From: Chloroflexota bacterium
GTDB taxonomy: Bacteria; Chloroflexota; UBA6077; JACCZL01
Length of the DNA: 54,669 bases
Direction: 5' to 3'
NCBI GenBank assembly: GCA_020850535.1
Contig: JADZEM010000003.1
Coordinates: 1 to 54,669 of the forward strand
Shown here: in pieces, positions 15,505 to 26,343 of the stretch
Numbering within the stretch: position 1 is the stretch's first letter
Layout of the letters: each line of letters opens with the position of its first letter
Notes under the pieces: model-generated
Databases searched by the model: none
What the model was told of the DNA's origin: nothing
The model's input: only the letters and a program-made list of their open reading frames with translations
Program-made: the position numbers and the translations under genes

Positions 15505-15533
15505 CTGACGGGCAGGCTTCGTTACACTAGAAT
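15505..15533 (+). promoter_or_regulatory. Promoter of the GH15-like gene
   Basis: CTGACG (15505-15510), 17-base spacer, TAGAAT (15528-15533). The predicted transcript starts near 15540, just at the GGAGG ribosome site, giving a leader of about 10 bases before GTG 15551. Confidence 0.6.
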
Positions 15534-15550
15534 GAGGACAGGAGGTACGT

Positions 15551-16792
15551 GTGACGCCGACGACGATCGCGCAGGACGAGCTTGAGGCATTTCTCCAGGT
15601 CACGCGCGACGTCTTCCGACGCGCTCAGGCGACATCTCCTCGGGGACGCGCCCTGCTGGCCACGCCGCTGACGGGCAAATACCCGTACGTGTACACGCGC
15701 GACCTCGCCATCACCATCGCGGCGCTCTGCGAGCTTGACTCCCTCGACCTCGCCCGCGAGTACTGCCGGTTCCTGCTGCGCGCCCAGGCGGCCGATGGAT
15801 CCTGGGTGCAGCGCTACGATCCGGACGGACGGCCAGCCCAGGCGGCCGAGCAGCAGGACGCGACGGCCCTGGCCGTCTGGGCCTTGCTGACCTACGTCAA
15901 GGCCGCCAACGACGACACCCTGGTGGAGGTCGCGCGGGAGCCCATCGAGCGGGCGACGGCGTACACCATCAACTGCACGCTCAACTCGTATCTGTACCTG
16001 GTCGAGACGACCAGCTCCATCCACGAGTCGGATGTCAGCCAGGGATACGAGATCTGGAACAACTGCGCCCACGCGGCGGCGTTCGCCCTGGCGCACCGAG
16101 TCTACGGCGGCGAGCAGTACCGGCGGCTGGCCCTGATGATCCGTCGCGCCATCGGGCTGCTGATGGTGCAGGACAACCGCTTCCTGCGCCGACTCGATCC
16201 GCACGGCTACCCCGATCCGCGCCCCGACGTGACGATGATGGCCCCGTTCTACTTCGCGCTCTGGTCGCCCACCGAGCGGGCCGTGCTCAACTCGGCGGAG
16301 GTCATCGAGCGGGCGCTCTGGAACGTCGAGATCGGCGGATATATCCGTTACCTGCCGTACTCGCCGGCCGAACGGCTGGCGCTGCCGGGGCCGTACCCCC
16401 ACTTCACCGCCTGGATGGCCCAGTACCACTACGCCATCGGCAACCAGGACCGCGCCGAGGCGATCATGCGCTGGCTCTTCGACAACTCGGAGCAGTACCG
16501 CCTGCCGGAGATCGTGGTGCCGGTCGCGTCGGTCCAGCGATTCAGCAGCGAACTGCGTCGGAACATCGACGAGGCGGCGCGGGCGTCACGGATGAGCCTC
16601 GGTCCGACCGAGGAGATTCGCACGCGCCGTCACGCCGAGCTTGACGGACTGGTCGCCGACGCCCGCGGCAACGAGGTGGTGCGGTCGAACCTGCCGTACG
16701 TGTGGGCGCACGTCGAGACGCTGCGCGCGCTGCGGCGCGGCGGCTACGTCGGACGGTGGGAAGTGGAGCCGAGCGCGCACCGGTCGCACTGA
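15551..16792 (+). CDS. GH15-like (alpha/alpha)6-barrel glycoside hydrolase family protein
   Basis: The protein is 413 residues and looks like the glucoamylase/trehalase type six-hairpin toroid. YPYVYTRDLAITIAAL near residue 40, the RYDPDGRPAQ....QQDATALAVWAL block near 90-115, and VETTSSIHESDVSQGYEIWNNCAHAAAFALA near 155-185 follow the GH15 order, where an acid residue in each of the last two blocks would act. It is shorter than full GH15 enzymes and lacks their N-terminal beta domain and a signal peptide, so it is probably cytoplasmic and may act on a trehalose-like or glucan substrate. The GTG start has GGAGG 5 bases before it. Activity is inferred from pattern only. Confidence 0.65.
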   Translation: MTPTTIAQDELEAFLQVTRDVFRRAQATSPRGRALLATPLTGKYPYVYTRDLAITIAALCELDSLDLAREYCRFLLRAQAADGSWVQRYDPDGRPAQAAEQQDATALAVWALLTYVKAANDDTLVEVAREPIERATAYTINCTLNSYLYLVETTSSIHESDVSQGYEIWNNCAHAAAFALAHRVYGGEQYRRLALMIRRAIGLLMVQDNRFLRRLDPHGYPDPRPDVTMMAPFYFALWSPTERAVLNSAEVIERALWNVEIGGYIRYLPYSPAERLALPGPYPHFTAWMAQYHYAIGNQDRAEAIMRWLFDNSEQYRLPEIVVPVASVQRFSSELRRNIDEAARASRMSLGPTEEIRTRRHAELDGLVADARGNEVVRSNLPYVWAHVETLRALRRGGYVGRWEVEPSAHRSH

Positions 16793-16816
16793 CGAGGAGT
16801 CGGGAGTCGGGAGCGA

Positions 16817-17203
16817 GTGTACGGTCTGGCGGCTGCTGACCACCTGGCGCACCCCCGCAATCTCGGCAAGCTGTCCGATGCCGATGGCGTCGGTCACGTC
16901 GACTGCCCCGAGACGGACACCCAGGTCACCATCTACGTGCGGCTCGGCCACACTGACGACGGTGTACCGCTCCTGCGCGCGGCGCGGTTTCGGGCGTTCG
17001 GCTGCGGCGGCTGCATCATCGCGGCCAGCATCGCGACGGACATGGCGACCGGTCAGCCGTTCGAGCAGGTTCGCGCCCTGACGGCCAGGGCGATCCTCGC
17101 CGCGCTGGACGGCGGTCTACCGGCCGAGCAGCGCTACTGCGCCGATCTGGTGGTCGAGGCCCTGCGGCTCGCACTCGAGAGCGCCGCGCCAGCGGCCACC
17201 TGA
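16817..17203 (+). CDS. NifU/IscU N-terminal-like iron-sulfur scaffold protein
   Basis: The protein is 128 residues. HPRNLGKL near residue 12 and the three expected cysteine positions match the IscU-like layout: VDCPETD (C30), FGCGGCIIAAS (near 61) and RYCADLVVEAL (near 107). The middle motif carries two cysteines, CGGC, where IscU usually has one. The conserved Asp after the first Cys is displaced (C-P-E-T-D). It probably holds or hands on an Fe-S cluster. GTG 16817 follows a GGGAG-type site. No cysteine desulfurase is next to it; a rhodanese lies beyond the repeat element on the other strand. Confidence 0.75.
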   Translation: MYGLAAADHLAHPRNLGKLSDADGVGHVDCPETDTQVTIYVRLGHTDDGVPLLRAARFRAFGCGGCIIAASIATDMATGQPFEQVRALTARAILAALDGGLPAEQRYCADLVVEALRLALESAAPAAT

Positions 17204-17270
17204 ACCTGGGGCGGTCCTACGTCGGCGATGTCAGGGGCGCGGGGCCAACGCCGCTCAGAGAGGACGCCAT

Positions 17271-17566
17271 CCGCACCGCGAGCGTCAGCGAGTCGGACCT
17301 TCGCCACTCCGGTCCACACGCTCAGGGCGATTGCATGTTCGTTGGTGTTCCCGCAACGCCATGGCGCGAGAAAGTCGGGGGTTGAAACCCCCGTCTACAG
17401 TCATTCCGTCGCTGCGCGACGGACGCCGGAAGCAGCATCGACAGGTCAAACAGGGGCGTCGCGAAGCGACTGCAGGATGGTAGGCGGGGCTTTCAAGCCC
17501 CGACCACCCTGCACGACCCGCTCAACGCGCAATCGCCCTGTCCACGCGCTGACGCTCGTGGTGCGG
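17271..17566. repeat. Nested inverted-repeat (MITE-like) intergenic element
   Basis: The outer arms CCGCACCGCGAGCGTCAGCG (17271-17290) and 17547-17566 are reverse complements at 19 of 20 bases. Next in, CAGGGCGATTGC (17323-17334) pairs exactly with 17529-17540. Inside are two inverted copies of a 48-base unit (17374-17421 and 17457-17504), each made of a GGGG.TTGAAA.CCCC hairpin, a CTAC box and a GTCGC/GCGAC hairpin. The whole element has no coding potential and fills the 392-base gap between the IscU-like and rhodanese genes. Confidence 0.7.
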
Positions 17567-17595
17567 AAGCGCGACGCCCTGATCGGCCGACCGCC

Positions 17596-17934
17596 CTACT
17601 TCTCGACCGGGTAGCCGTGGCCGCGCCAGGCGCTCATGCCGCCTTCGAGGTTGTAGAGGTTCTCGTAGCCCAGCGAGGCGGCCACCTCGGCGGCCACGCC
17701 GCTCCGCTGCCCGACCTCACAGACGAAGATCACATGATCGCTGGTGATCTGCGTCGGCGAGCCGATGATCCGGGCCAGCGGGATCAGCTTCGCGCCCGCG
17801 ATATGGTCGCGCTCGTACTCCCACGGCTCGCGGACGTCGACCACAGTGACCTGGCCGCTCTCGATCAGCGACCGGGCCTCCTCTGGCTGAATGCGTCGAA
17901 ACGGCTCGGCGAATGTCTGATCGTCGGCAGACAT
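17596..17934 (-). CDS. Single-domain rhodanese
   Basis: The protein is 112 residues, one rhodanese module (GlpE-like size). The active-site loop is C72-EVGQ-R77 (VCEVGQRSGVAAE), with VDVREPWEYERDHI near residue 33 and LEGGMSAWRGHGYPV at the end. It likely carries persulfide sulfur on C72 for transfer to cyanide, thiols or a cluster- or thiolation-related partner. It lies near, but not in an operon with, the IscU-like gene. The ATG at 17934 has GAGGTGGG upstream. Three 9-base tandem repeats lie in its promoter region. Confidence 0.92.
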   Translation of the reverse strand: MSADDQTFAEPFRRIQPEEARSLIESGQVTVVDVREPWEYERDHIAGAKLIPLARIIGSPTQITSDHVIFVCEVGQRSGVAAEVAASLGYENLYNLEGGMSAWRGHGYPVEK

Positions 17935-17954
17935 AGTCCCACCTCTGGCTCAAA

Positions 17955-17981
17955 TTGACGAAGTTGACTGAGTTGACTCAG
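17955..17981. repeat. Three tandem 9-bp repeats upstream of the rhodanese gene
   Basis: TTGACGAAG, TTGACTGAG and TTGACTCAG stand head to tail. Together with the next bases the last two units also form an inverted repeat (ACTGAG-TTGA-CTCAGT, 17967-17982). They start 21 bases upstream of the rhodanese start, so they may be a multi-site operator. Confidence 0.5.
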
Positions 17982-18117
17982 TAACGTCTGTTTCCTGGTC
18001 GAACGATACTGCCGCGCTCCGAACAGCGGCAATAGCCCGTCGAGCGTTGGGATGTCGGGCAAAGCGGTCGAGGCGCGGCGGCCGGGCGAGCGACGACCCG
18101 CGCGATGGTCCGTCAGC

Positions 18118-19242
18118 CTACCGACCGGCGGCCCGCTTGCGATTCTCCGCCTTGAGCTGCCCGCATGCCGCCGCGATGTCGCGGCCCCGGCTGGCCCGAA
18201 TCGTGGCCAACAACCCAAGCTCGGCCAGCCGGTCGCGGAACGCGCGGGCCAGGGCGGGCGGCGTCGGCTGATACTCGGCGTCGGTGGCGTTGTACGGGAT
18301 CAGGTTGACATGCGAGAGGCGGCGCGGCAACAGCTTCGCCAACTGCTCCGCGTGCGCGGGGCCGTCGTTGACGCCGCGCAGCAGGATGTACTCGAAGCTG
18401 ACCCGCCGACCCGTTCGCTCGGCGTAGGCGCGGGCCGCCGCCATCAGGTCGCGCAGTGGGAACCGCTGGTTGACCGGCATCAGCGAGTTCCGAAGCTCGT
18501 CGTTCGGGGCGTGCAGCGAGATCGCCAGGGTGATCTCCAGGCCCTCGTCGGCGAGGCGGCGCATCTGCGGCACCAGTCCGCTGGTCGAGACGGTGATCCG
18601 CCGCTGGCTCAGGTTCATGCCTTCGGGATCGGACAGCCGGCGGACCGCCGCCACCGTCGCCGCGTAGTTGGCCAGCGGCTCGCCCATCCCCATGAAGACG
18701 ACGTGCGTCGGGCGAGCGTCCGGCGCTTCCCGACCGAACCCGTACACCTGATCGACGATCTCGCCGGCGGTCAGGTTGCGGGCCAGTCCCATGCGGCCGG
18801 TGGCGCAGAAGGTGCAGGCCATCGCACAGCCGGCCTGCGTCGAGACGCACACCGAGAGCCGCTTCGCACCCTCCGGCGAGACGGCCGGAATGGCGACCGT
18901 CTCGATCTCCTGGCCCTCGGCCAGCCGGACCAGCCGCTTGCGGGTGCCGTCTTGCGAGACCGCCTGCACCACCAGCTCACCAGACTGCAGGCGATACTGT
19001 TCGGCCAGCGATGTCCGCAACCGAGCCGGCAGATCCGTGATCTCGTCCCACGAGCCGACCAGCCGACTGTGCAGCGCCTTGTACAACTGCTTCGCACGGA
19101 ACGACTTCTCGCCCAGCTCGACGAGGGCTGCCTGAAGCGCGCCCTGATCGAGATCGAGGACGCACGGCAACGCCGACGAGGCCGCGCCAGGGATCTGGAC
19201 GGCGTCCGGGGGCGTCGGGAGGAGCGGCAACGGCTGAGACAT
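18118..19242 (-). CDS. rlmN: RlmN: 23S rRNA/tRNA adenine-C2 methyltransferase
   Basis: The protein is 374 residues, a radical-SAM enzyme that methylates A2503 of 23S rRNA and A37 of some tRNAs. The CxxxCxxC cluster motif is C139, C143, C146 (AGCAMACTFCATG); VFMGMGEPLANY follows, then the SAM-binding SLHAPNDELR and a C-terminal catalytic cysteine in AAACGQL. The N-terminal RlmN accessory domain (KSFRAKQLYKALH) is present. The start is put at ATG 19242; no good ribosome site precedes it, so it may be leaderless or start elsewhere nearby. Frame extending to 19785 runs through the divergent Nudix gene and is not used. Confidence 0.95.
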   Translation of the reverse strand: MSQPLPLLPTPPDAVQIPGAASSALPCVLDLDQGALQAALVELGEKSFRAKQLYKALHSRLVGSWDEITDLPARLRTSLAEQYRLQSGELVVQAVSQDGTRKRLVRLAEGQEIETVAIPAVSPEGAKRLSVCVSTQAGCAMACTFCATGRMGLARNLTAGEIVDQVYGFGREAPDARPTHVVFMGMGEPLANYAATVAAVRRLSDPEGMNLSQRRITVSTSGLVPQMRRLADEGLEITLAISLHAPNDELRNSLMPVNQRFPLRDLMAAARAYAERTGRRVSFEYILLRGVNDGPAHAEQLAKLLPRRLSHVNLIPYNATDAEYQPTPPALARAFRDRLAELGLLATIRASRGRDIAAACGQLKAENRKRAAGR

Positions 19243-19365
19243 CAGGAGAAGTATGGGCGGGACCGTCAAGGTCACACCACAACGACGGCGCTGCCGCCGT
19301 GGTCTCGGGCGCGGAACGGTGGCCGGGAGTGAGGGCTTCGGTATCCTTTGGCGAGGGGGTGTGCA

Positions 19366-19845
19366 GTGGGATACGTCGAAGAGATGCGGCAGGCCATCGG
19401 CAGCCGTCCGATCATCCGCCCGGGCGTCCGCGCGATCATCCGCAACGAGGAGGGCAGCGTCCTGCTGCAGTTGCGGGGCGACTTCCACATCTGGGGTCTG
19501 CCAGCCGGCGGCATGGAGATCGGCGAGACGGTCGTCGAGGCAATGCGGCGCGAGGTCTTCGAGGAGACGGGCCTGACGGTGCTGCGCGCGCGGCCGTTCG
19601 GCATCTACTCGAACCCGGCCTACACCATCACCTACCCGAACGGCGATCAGGCCCAGCCCTACGCGACGGGCTTTCTGGTGGACGAGTGGACCGGCACGCT
19701 GACCGTCGACGGCGACGAAACCCTGGAGCTGCGCTGGTTCCCCCTGGACAGCCTGCCGCCGCCAGAGCAGATCCTTCCCGCCCACCGGCGCGTCTTTGGC
19801 GACCTACAGCGCTTCTTGAACAGCGGGGAGTTCACCGTCGATTAG
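19366..19845 (+). CDS. Nudix hydrolase
   Basis: The protein is 159 residues. A perfect Nudix box GX5EX7REUXEEXGU runs from GGMEIGETVVEAMRREVFEE to TGL (near residues 47-69), giving the metal-binding glutamates for hydrolysing a nucleoside diphosphate linked to another group. Substrate-side residues suggest an ADP-ribose or NTP-type enzyme but do not decide it. GTG 19366 has GAGGGGG upstream; an in-frame TTG at 19348 is possible. Divergent from rlmN. Confidence 0.92.
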   Translation: MGYVEEMRQAIGSRPIIRPGVRAIIRNEEGSVLLQLRGDFHIWGLPAGGMEIGETVVEAMRREVFEETGLTVLRARPFGIYSNPAYTITYPNGDQAQPYATGFLVDEWTGTLTVDGDETLELRWFPLDSLPPPEQILPAHRRVFGDLQRFLNSGEFTVD

Positions 19846-19878
19846 GTCACGCCATCACGCCGGTTGCTGAGCGGCCGG

Positions 19879-19908
19879 TTGACGTTCTGCAAGTGGCGTC
19901 CCTACCAT
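19879..19908 (+). promoter_or_regulatory. Candidate promoter upstream of ppdK
   Basis: TTGACG (19879-19884), 18-base spacer, TACCAT (19903-19908), about 200 bases before the ppdK start. An imperfect palindrome CTGAGGCGCGTCTCAG at 19981-19996 lies in the leader. The rest of the 260-base gap after the Nudix gene shows nothing recognisable. Confidence 0.35.
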
Positions 19909-20105
19909 TCCCGTATAAGCCGGACAGGCTGGCGATCGCAGAACGATTTATGGATCGGCCCTGACTCGCCGTGATGGGGGCTGAGGCGCGTCTCAGCGTT
20001 GTTTGCGCCTCCCCGCAAGGCCCGTTCACCCCGTGAATCACGCGACCTTCCGCACCGCACGTATCAGGTCACGGTACGCTACGTCACGCAAGGAGCATTG
20101 TCCGC

Positions 20106-22874
<2,769 letters not shown>

Positions 22875-22897
22875 TCTCGCTCGGTCGCCATAGACAA

Positions 22898-22929
22898 AGC
22901 CCCCGCGCTTCCTCGTGAGCGCGGGGGCT
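22898..22929 (+). terminator. Intrinsic terminator of ppdK
   Basis: A perfect 12-base stem AGCCCCCGCGCT/AGCGCGGGGGCT with an 8-base loop is followed by GTTCTGGTT, 23 bases after the stop codon. It also lies at the 3' side of the leftward PIN gene. Confidence 0.85.
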
Positions 22930-22981
22930 GTTCTGGTTCCACCATGTGTGGCCATCAGGATCGCGTGGGATGCGTCGGCTG

Positions 22982-23458
22982 TCAGTCCTCGGTTCTGGGT
23001 ACGGGCCGTGTCGACTCGACCCGCCGAAGAAGCTCCGCCAGGGATATGACGCCGACACCCTCATCGGCCAGATGCGCCATCAGGTCGGCATCTCGTTTGA
23101 TGTGGTCGTCTCGCGTAACCAAGTAGTCGGCCCGTCCTCGTACAGCCGTCTCAAGGATGGCATCGTCATCTGGATCTCGGCAGATCCGAAGCATCCCATC
23201 GGTGACCACGTACACGGAACTGAACAGGATCTCGTGCAAGACAATGTCGATGTGGGACGGTTCCAGTTTGAGTCGGCGGAGGATACGCGGTCTCCGCACG
23301 ACATCCTGAATCTCCTCGACAAGGTAGTCCGAGAGAACGAGCAGGATGGAGCGGTCACGGACCAGGGAGATCAGGCGCGCCGGCACGCCAACAGGGTTGA
23401 TGAACGCCGAGATCCAGACGTTGGTGTCAATGACGACACGAAGCAGCGCGTCACCCAC
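22982..23458 (-). CDS. PIN-domain protein (COG1569-type putative toxin)
   Basis: The protein is 158 residues. The PIN nuclease acid positions are seen: D11 in VVIDTNVWISAF, E48-E49 in YLVEEIQDVV, D95-D99 in CRDPDDDAILETA and the TRDDHI pair near 117. This is the layout of the putative toxin PilT-N group that cuts RNA in toxin-antitoxin pairs. The GTG start at 23458 has no clear ribosome site. No complete antitoxin gene with a normal start codon is seen directly upstream, only an open frame without ATG (see findings), so this may be an orphan. The lower strand here converges on ppdK. Confidence 0.8.
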   Translation of the reverse strand: MGDALLRVVIDTNVWISAFINPVGVPARLISLVRDRSILLVLSDYLVEEIQDVVRRPRILRRLKLEPSHIDIVLHEILFSSVYVVTDGMLRICRDPDDDAILETAVRGRADYLVTRDDHIKRDADLMAHLADEGVGVISLAELLRRVESTRPVPRTED

Positions 23459-23642
23459 GTGTCATTCGGCGCGCCCGTATCGTTGTCGAACCCACTGCGA
23501 GCCTCGCTGTACAGATCGCGCGGCACGTCGTTCTCATTGTGCCATGCCGTCGGCCAGGCCGGTAGGCGAAGTCCGAAGCGCTCTTGCCTTCGAGTGGTAC
23601 CCTTCTAACAGTACCTTGACGCTGCGTCCACGGGAGGTTCCG

Positions 23643-24740
23643 GTGCTCCACTTCACACCTCATCCCGAGGTCCGGTCCCGGCTTGAGGAACTGGAGGACC
23701 AGACCCTCTCCAGGTTCGCCGCGCGGAGCGTCGATGCCTCCGGCCGCCGCTGGCCCCAGGAGCCAGATCCGATCCGCGCGTCCTACCAGCGCGACCGCGA
23801 CCGCGTCATCCACAGCAAGGCGTTCCGCCGGCTGAAGCACAAGACCCAGGTCTTCATCGCGCCCAAGGGCGACCACTACCGCACTCGGCTGACCCACACG
23901 ATGGAGGTCACCCAGGTGGCCAGGACCATCGCGCGGGCGCTCCGGCTGAACGAGGATCTGACGGAGGCAACGGGCCTCGCGCATGACCTTGGGCACACGC
24001 CGTTCGGGCACGCCGGCGAGGACGCCATGGCCGAGATCCTCGGGCACTTCCGCCACAACGAGCAGAGCGTGCGGGTGGTCGAGTACCTGGAGCGGGAGGG
24101 GCGCGGCCTCAACCTCGCGGAGCAGGTCCGGGACGGCATCCTGCGGCACTCGAAGCTGCGCGAGAGCGTCGCCGCCGAAGGCTGGGGCGTCGCCAGTACC
24201 CTCGAAGGGCAGATCGTCAAGCTGGCCGACAGCATCGCCTACCTCGCCCACGACATCGACGACGCCATCCGAGCGGGCGTGATCACCACCGAGCGCATCC
24301 CGGTCGAGTTCCGTGAGGCGTTCGGCACGACCACCGGCGAGCGGATCGAGGCGCTCGTCAGCGACATCGTGGACTACAACTGGCGCGTCGCGACCGGCGA
24401 CGGCGCAACCTGGCACGATGCCGTCGGGAACGGCGTCGCTATCGGGATCAGCCCATCAACGCTGCAGCTGTTCAACGGCCTGCGCGAGTTCATGTTCAGC
24501 ACGGTCTACACGGCCTCCGACGCCAAGGCCGACAACCCGAAGACCGTCTTCGTGATCCACGCGCTGTTCGAGCACTTCTGTCGCCATCCCGAGCAGATGC
24601 CGGCCGAGTTCCGGGAGAACCCGCGCGACGAGCCGCTCGAGCGCCGCGTGGCCGACTACATCGCCGGCATGACCGACCGCTACGCCGTGAAGGTGTTCGA
24701 GCAGTTGTACGTGCCGCGCGAGTGGGCGGTCTTCTCCTGA
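23643..24740 (+). CDS. HD-domain deoxynucleoside triphosphate triphosphohydrolase (dGTPase-like)
   Basis: The protein is 365 residues. Metal ligands of the HD superfamily are H85 (RLTHTMEV), H114-D115 (LAHDLGHTPFGHAGED), and a later Asp in LADSIAYLAHDIDDAI. The N-terminal DRDRVIHSKAFRRLKHKTQV is the family's hallmark. It cleaves dNTPs to the nucleoside and triphosphate and so adjusts dNTP pools; class members of this shorter type often act on several dNTPs. GTG 23643 follows GGGAGG by 6 bases, so the longer frame to 23346 is not used. The next gene starts 63 bases on. Confidence 0.92.
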   Translation: MLHFTPHPEVRSRLEELEDQTLSRFAARSVDASGRRWPQEPDPIRASYQRDRDRVIHSKAFRRLKHKTQVFIAPKGDHYRTRLTHTMEVTQVARTIARALRLNEDLTEATGLAHDLGHTPFGHAGEDAMAEILGHFRHNEQSVRVVEYLEREGRGLNLAEQVRDGILRHSKLRESVAAEGWGVASTLEGQIVKLADSIAYLAHDIDDAIRAGVITTERIPVEFREAFGTTTGERIEALVSDIVDYNWRVATGDGATWHDAVGNGVAIGISPSTLQLFNGLREFMFSTVYTASDAKADNPKTVFVIHALFEHFCRHPEQMPAEFRENPRDEPLERRVADYIAGMTDRYAVKVFEQLYVPREWAVFS

Positions 24741-24803
24741 CGGCTGCCCACATCTGCCGACTGCCCACACCGCCGCGAATCCAGAATCCGACGAGAGGGA
24801 ACC

Positions 24804-26156
24804 ATGACCGGTGACGCGTTGAGGCCCTGGACTGAGCAGGCAGCCCTTGGGATGTTCCCGGCGCTGATCGAGGCGGCACGGCGCGGATCTGCTGACATCG
24901 GTCGATTGCTGACGGCGATCCTCGACGACGGCCTGAACGCGCCGCCGATGCTGCTGGCCCGATTCGGTCCCGTTGCCGTCTGGGGCCAGGAGTTCCTGTT
25001 CCTACTGGAAGCTGACCAATCAGCGGCGGTCGCCATCGACGGTGGCCCACCGCTCCCGATGGCGCGCATCGAGGGGACTCGGTTCTGGTACCGGCTGGAG
25101 ACGCTCCGGCTCGGGACCACCCACAACCTCATGCCCATCGTCGATGGGCAGAGCCAGGGCGGCTTCGGCGGCTCGATGCCACGCTCGGTGGCCGGCTACA
25201 ACCCGGAGAGCTATCCGCTGCCTGGCGCACCGCACGGCACGCTTTCGGACAAGCGCACGGTCACCAGCCGGATCTACGGCGGCGCGACAGCCGACTACTG
25301 GATCTACACCAATCCGGGCATCGACACGGCCCGAGGCGCGCCGGTCACGGTCTGGCTGGACGGCCGCAGCCACGTGGGCAGCTTCGGTCTGCTCGGGGTG
25401 CGGCTCCAGACGGTCACGGACAACCTCGTCCATCGCGGACTGATCCCGCCGATGGTTCACGTCCTCTTGCAGCCGGGGACCGGCGGCTCGCGCGTCCCAT
25501 CGCGCCTGCTCGCCGGCCAGACGCCCGAGCATGCCCTGCGGAGCGTCCAGTTCGACACGGTCTCGGACGAGTTCGGGCGGCACGTACTCACCGAGGTGCT
25601 TCCGGACGTGGAGGCCGTCGTCAAGCTGCGCCAGGACGGCTACTCGCGGGCCATCGCTGGGGAGTCGTCGGGCGGGATCGCAGCCTTCAAGACCTGCTGG
25701 TTCGCGCCGGACCAGTTCAGCCGCGCCATCTCGACCATCGCCAGCTACACGGCGCTCCAGTGGCATCCCGACCAGCACCTGGACGGCGGCTACATCTTCC
25801 CGTTCCTGGTGCGCCGCGAGCCTCGGCGCAACATCCGCGTCTGGCTCTCGGACGGCATCGAGGACATCGACGTCGAGAGCAGCGTCGATCTGATGGGCGT
25901 CTACGAGGCCGGCAGCTGGCCGCTCTCGAACATCCAGATGGCGCAGTCGCTCAAGACCCGCCTCTACGACTTTCACTTCAGGTACGGGACGGCGTCGCAC
26001 AACTCGGCGCAGTACGCGCTCGACCTGCCGGAGACGCTGCGGTGGCTCTGGCGGGGCTACGATCCGTCCACGACCTTCGAGACCTACGAGCAGGAGGCGT
26101 CCGAGCGCGCGAAGCCTCTGTACCGCGTCCAGATCGCCAACCGCGACGCCTGGTAA
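24804..26156 (+). CDS. Fes/IroE-like alpha/beta-hydrolase esterase
   Basis: The protein is 450 residues, of the putative esterase family that includes enterochelin esterase. An N-terminal ~150-residue immunoglobulin-like carbohydrate/CBM48-type region (FWYRLETLRLGTTHNLMPIVDG) precedes the hydrolase domain. The catalytic triad can be placed: S288 in GESSGG, D350 in VWLSDGIEDID, H399 in ASHNSAQY. No signal peptide is seen, so it is likely cytoplasmic. No siderophore genes are near, so the substrate may be another ester. ATG 24804 has GAGAGGGA upstream. It could be co-transcribed with the dNTPase gene before it. Confidence 0.82.
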   Translation: MTGDALRPWTEQAALGMFPALIEAARRGSADIGRLLTAILDDGLNAPPMLLARFGPVAVWGQEFLFLLEADQSAAVAIDGGPPLPMARIEGTRFWYRLETLRLGTTHNLMPIVDGQSQGGFGGSMPRSVAGYNPESYPLPGAPHGTLSDKRTVTSRIYGGATADYWIYTNPGIDTARGAPVTVWLDGRSHVGSFGLLGVRLQTVTDNLVHRGLIPPMVHVLLQPGTGGSRVPSRLLAGQTPEHALRSVQFDTVSDEFGRHVLTEVLPDVEAVVKLRQDGYSRAIAGESSGGIAAFKTCWFAPDQFSRAISTIASYTALQWHPDQHLDGGYIFPFLVRREPRRNIRVWLSDGIEDIDVESSVDLMGVYEAGSWPLSNIQMAQSLKTRLYDFHFRYGTASHNSAQYALDLPETLRWLWRGYDPSTTFETYEQEASERAKPLYRVQIANRDAW

Positions 26157-26343
26157 GGGCGTCTCCGAGTCGAGCCGACCATCAGGTCCACAACGATGCC
26201 CGACGCGTCTGTGATGGATGCGTGTTACCGTCAGGGCTGACAGGGGTTCCCTCCGTACCTTACGTCAGGGCATCATTCGGTCAAGCGAGGCCAGCCGATC
26301 TCGCCGATGTGACGCGCTGCACCCACCGACTACGAGGACGCCC

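Noticed and set aside
17377-17502. CRISPR array
   Set aside because: The two hairpin units are in opposite orientation, only two in number and not separated by regular spacers; no cas gene is present.
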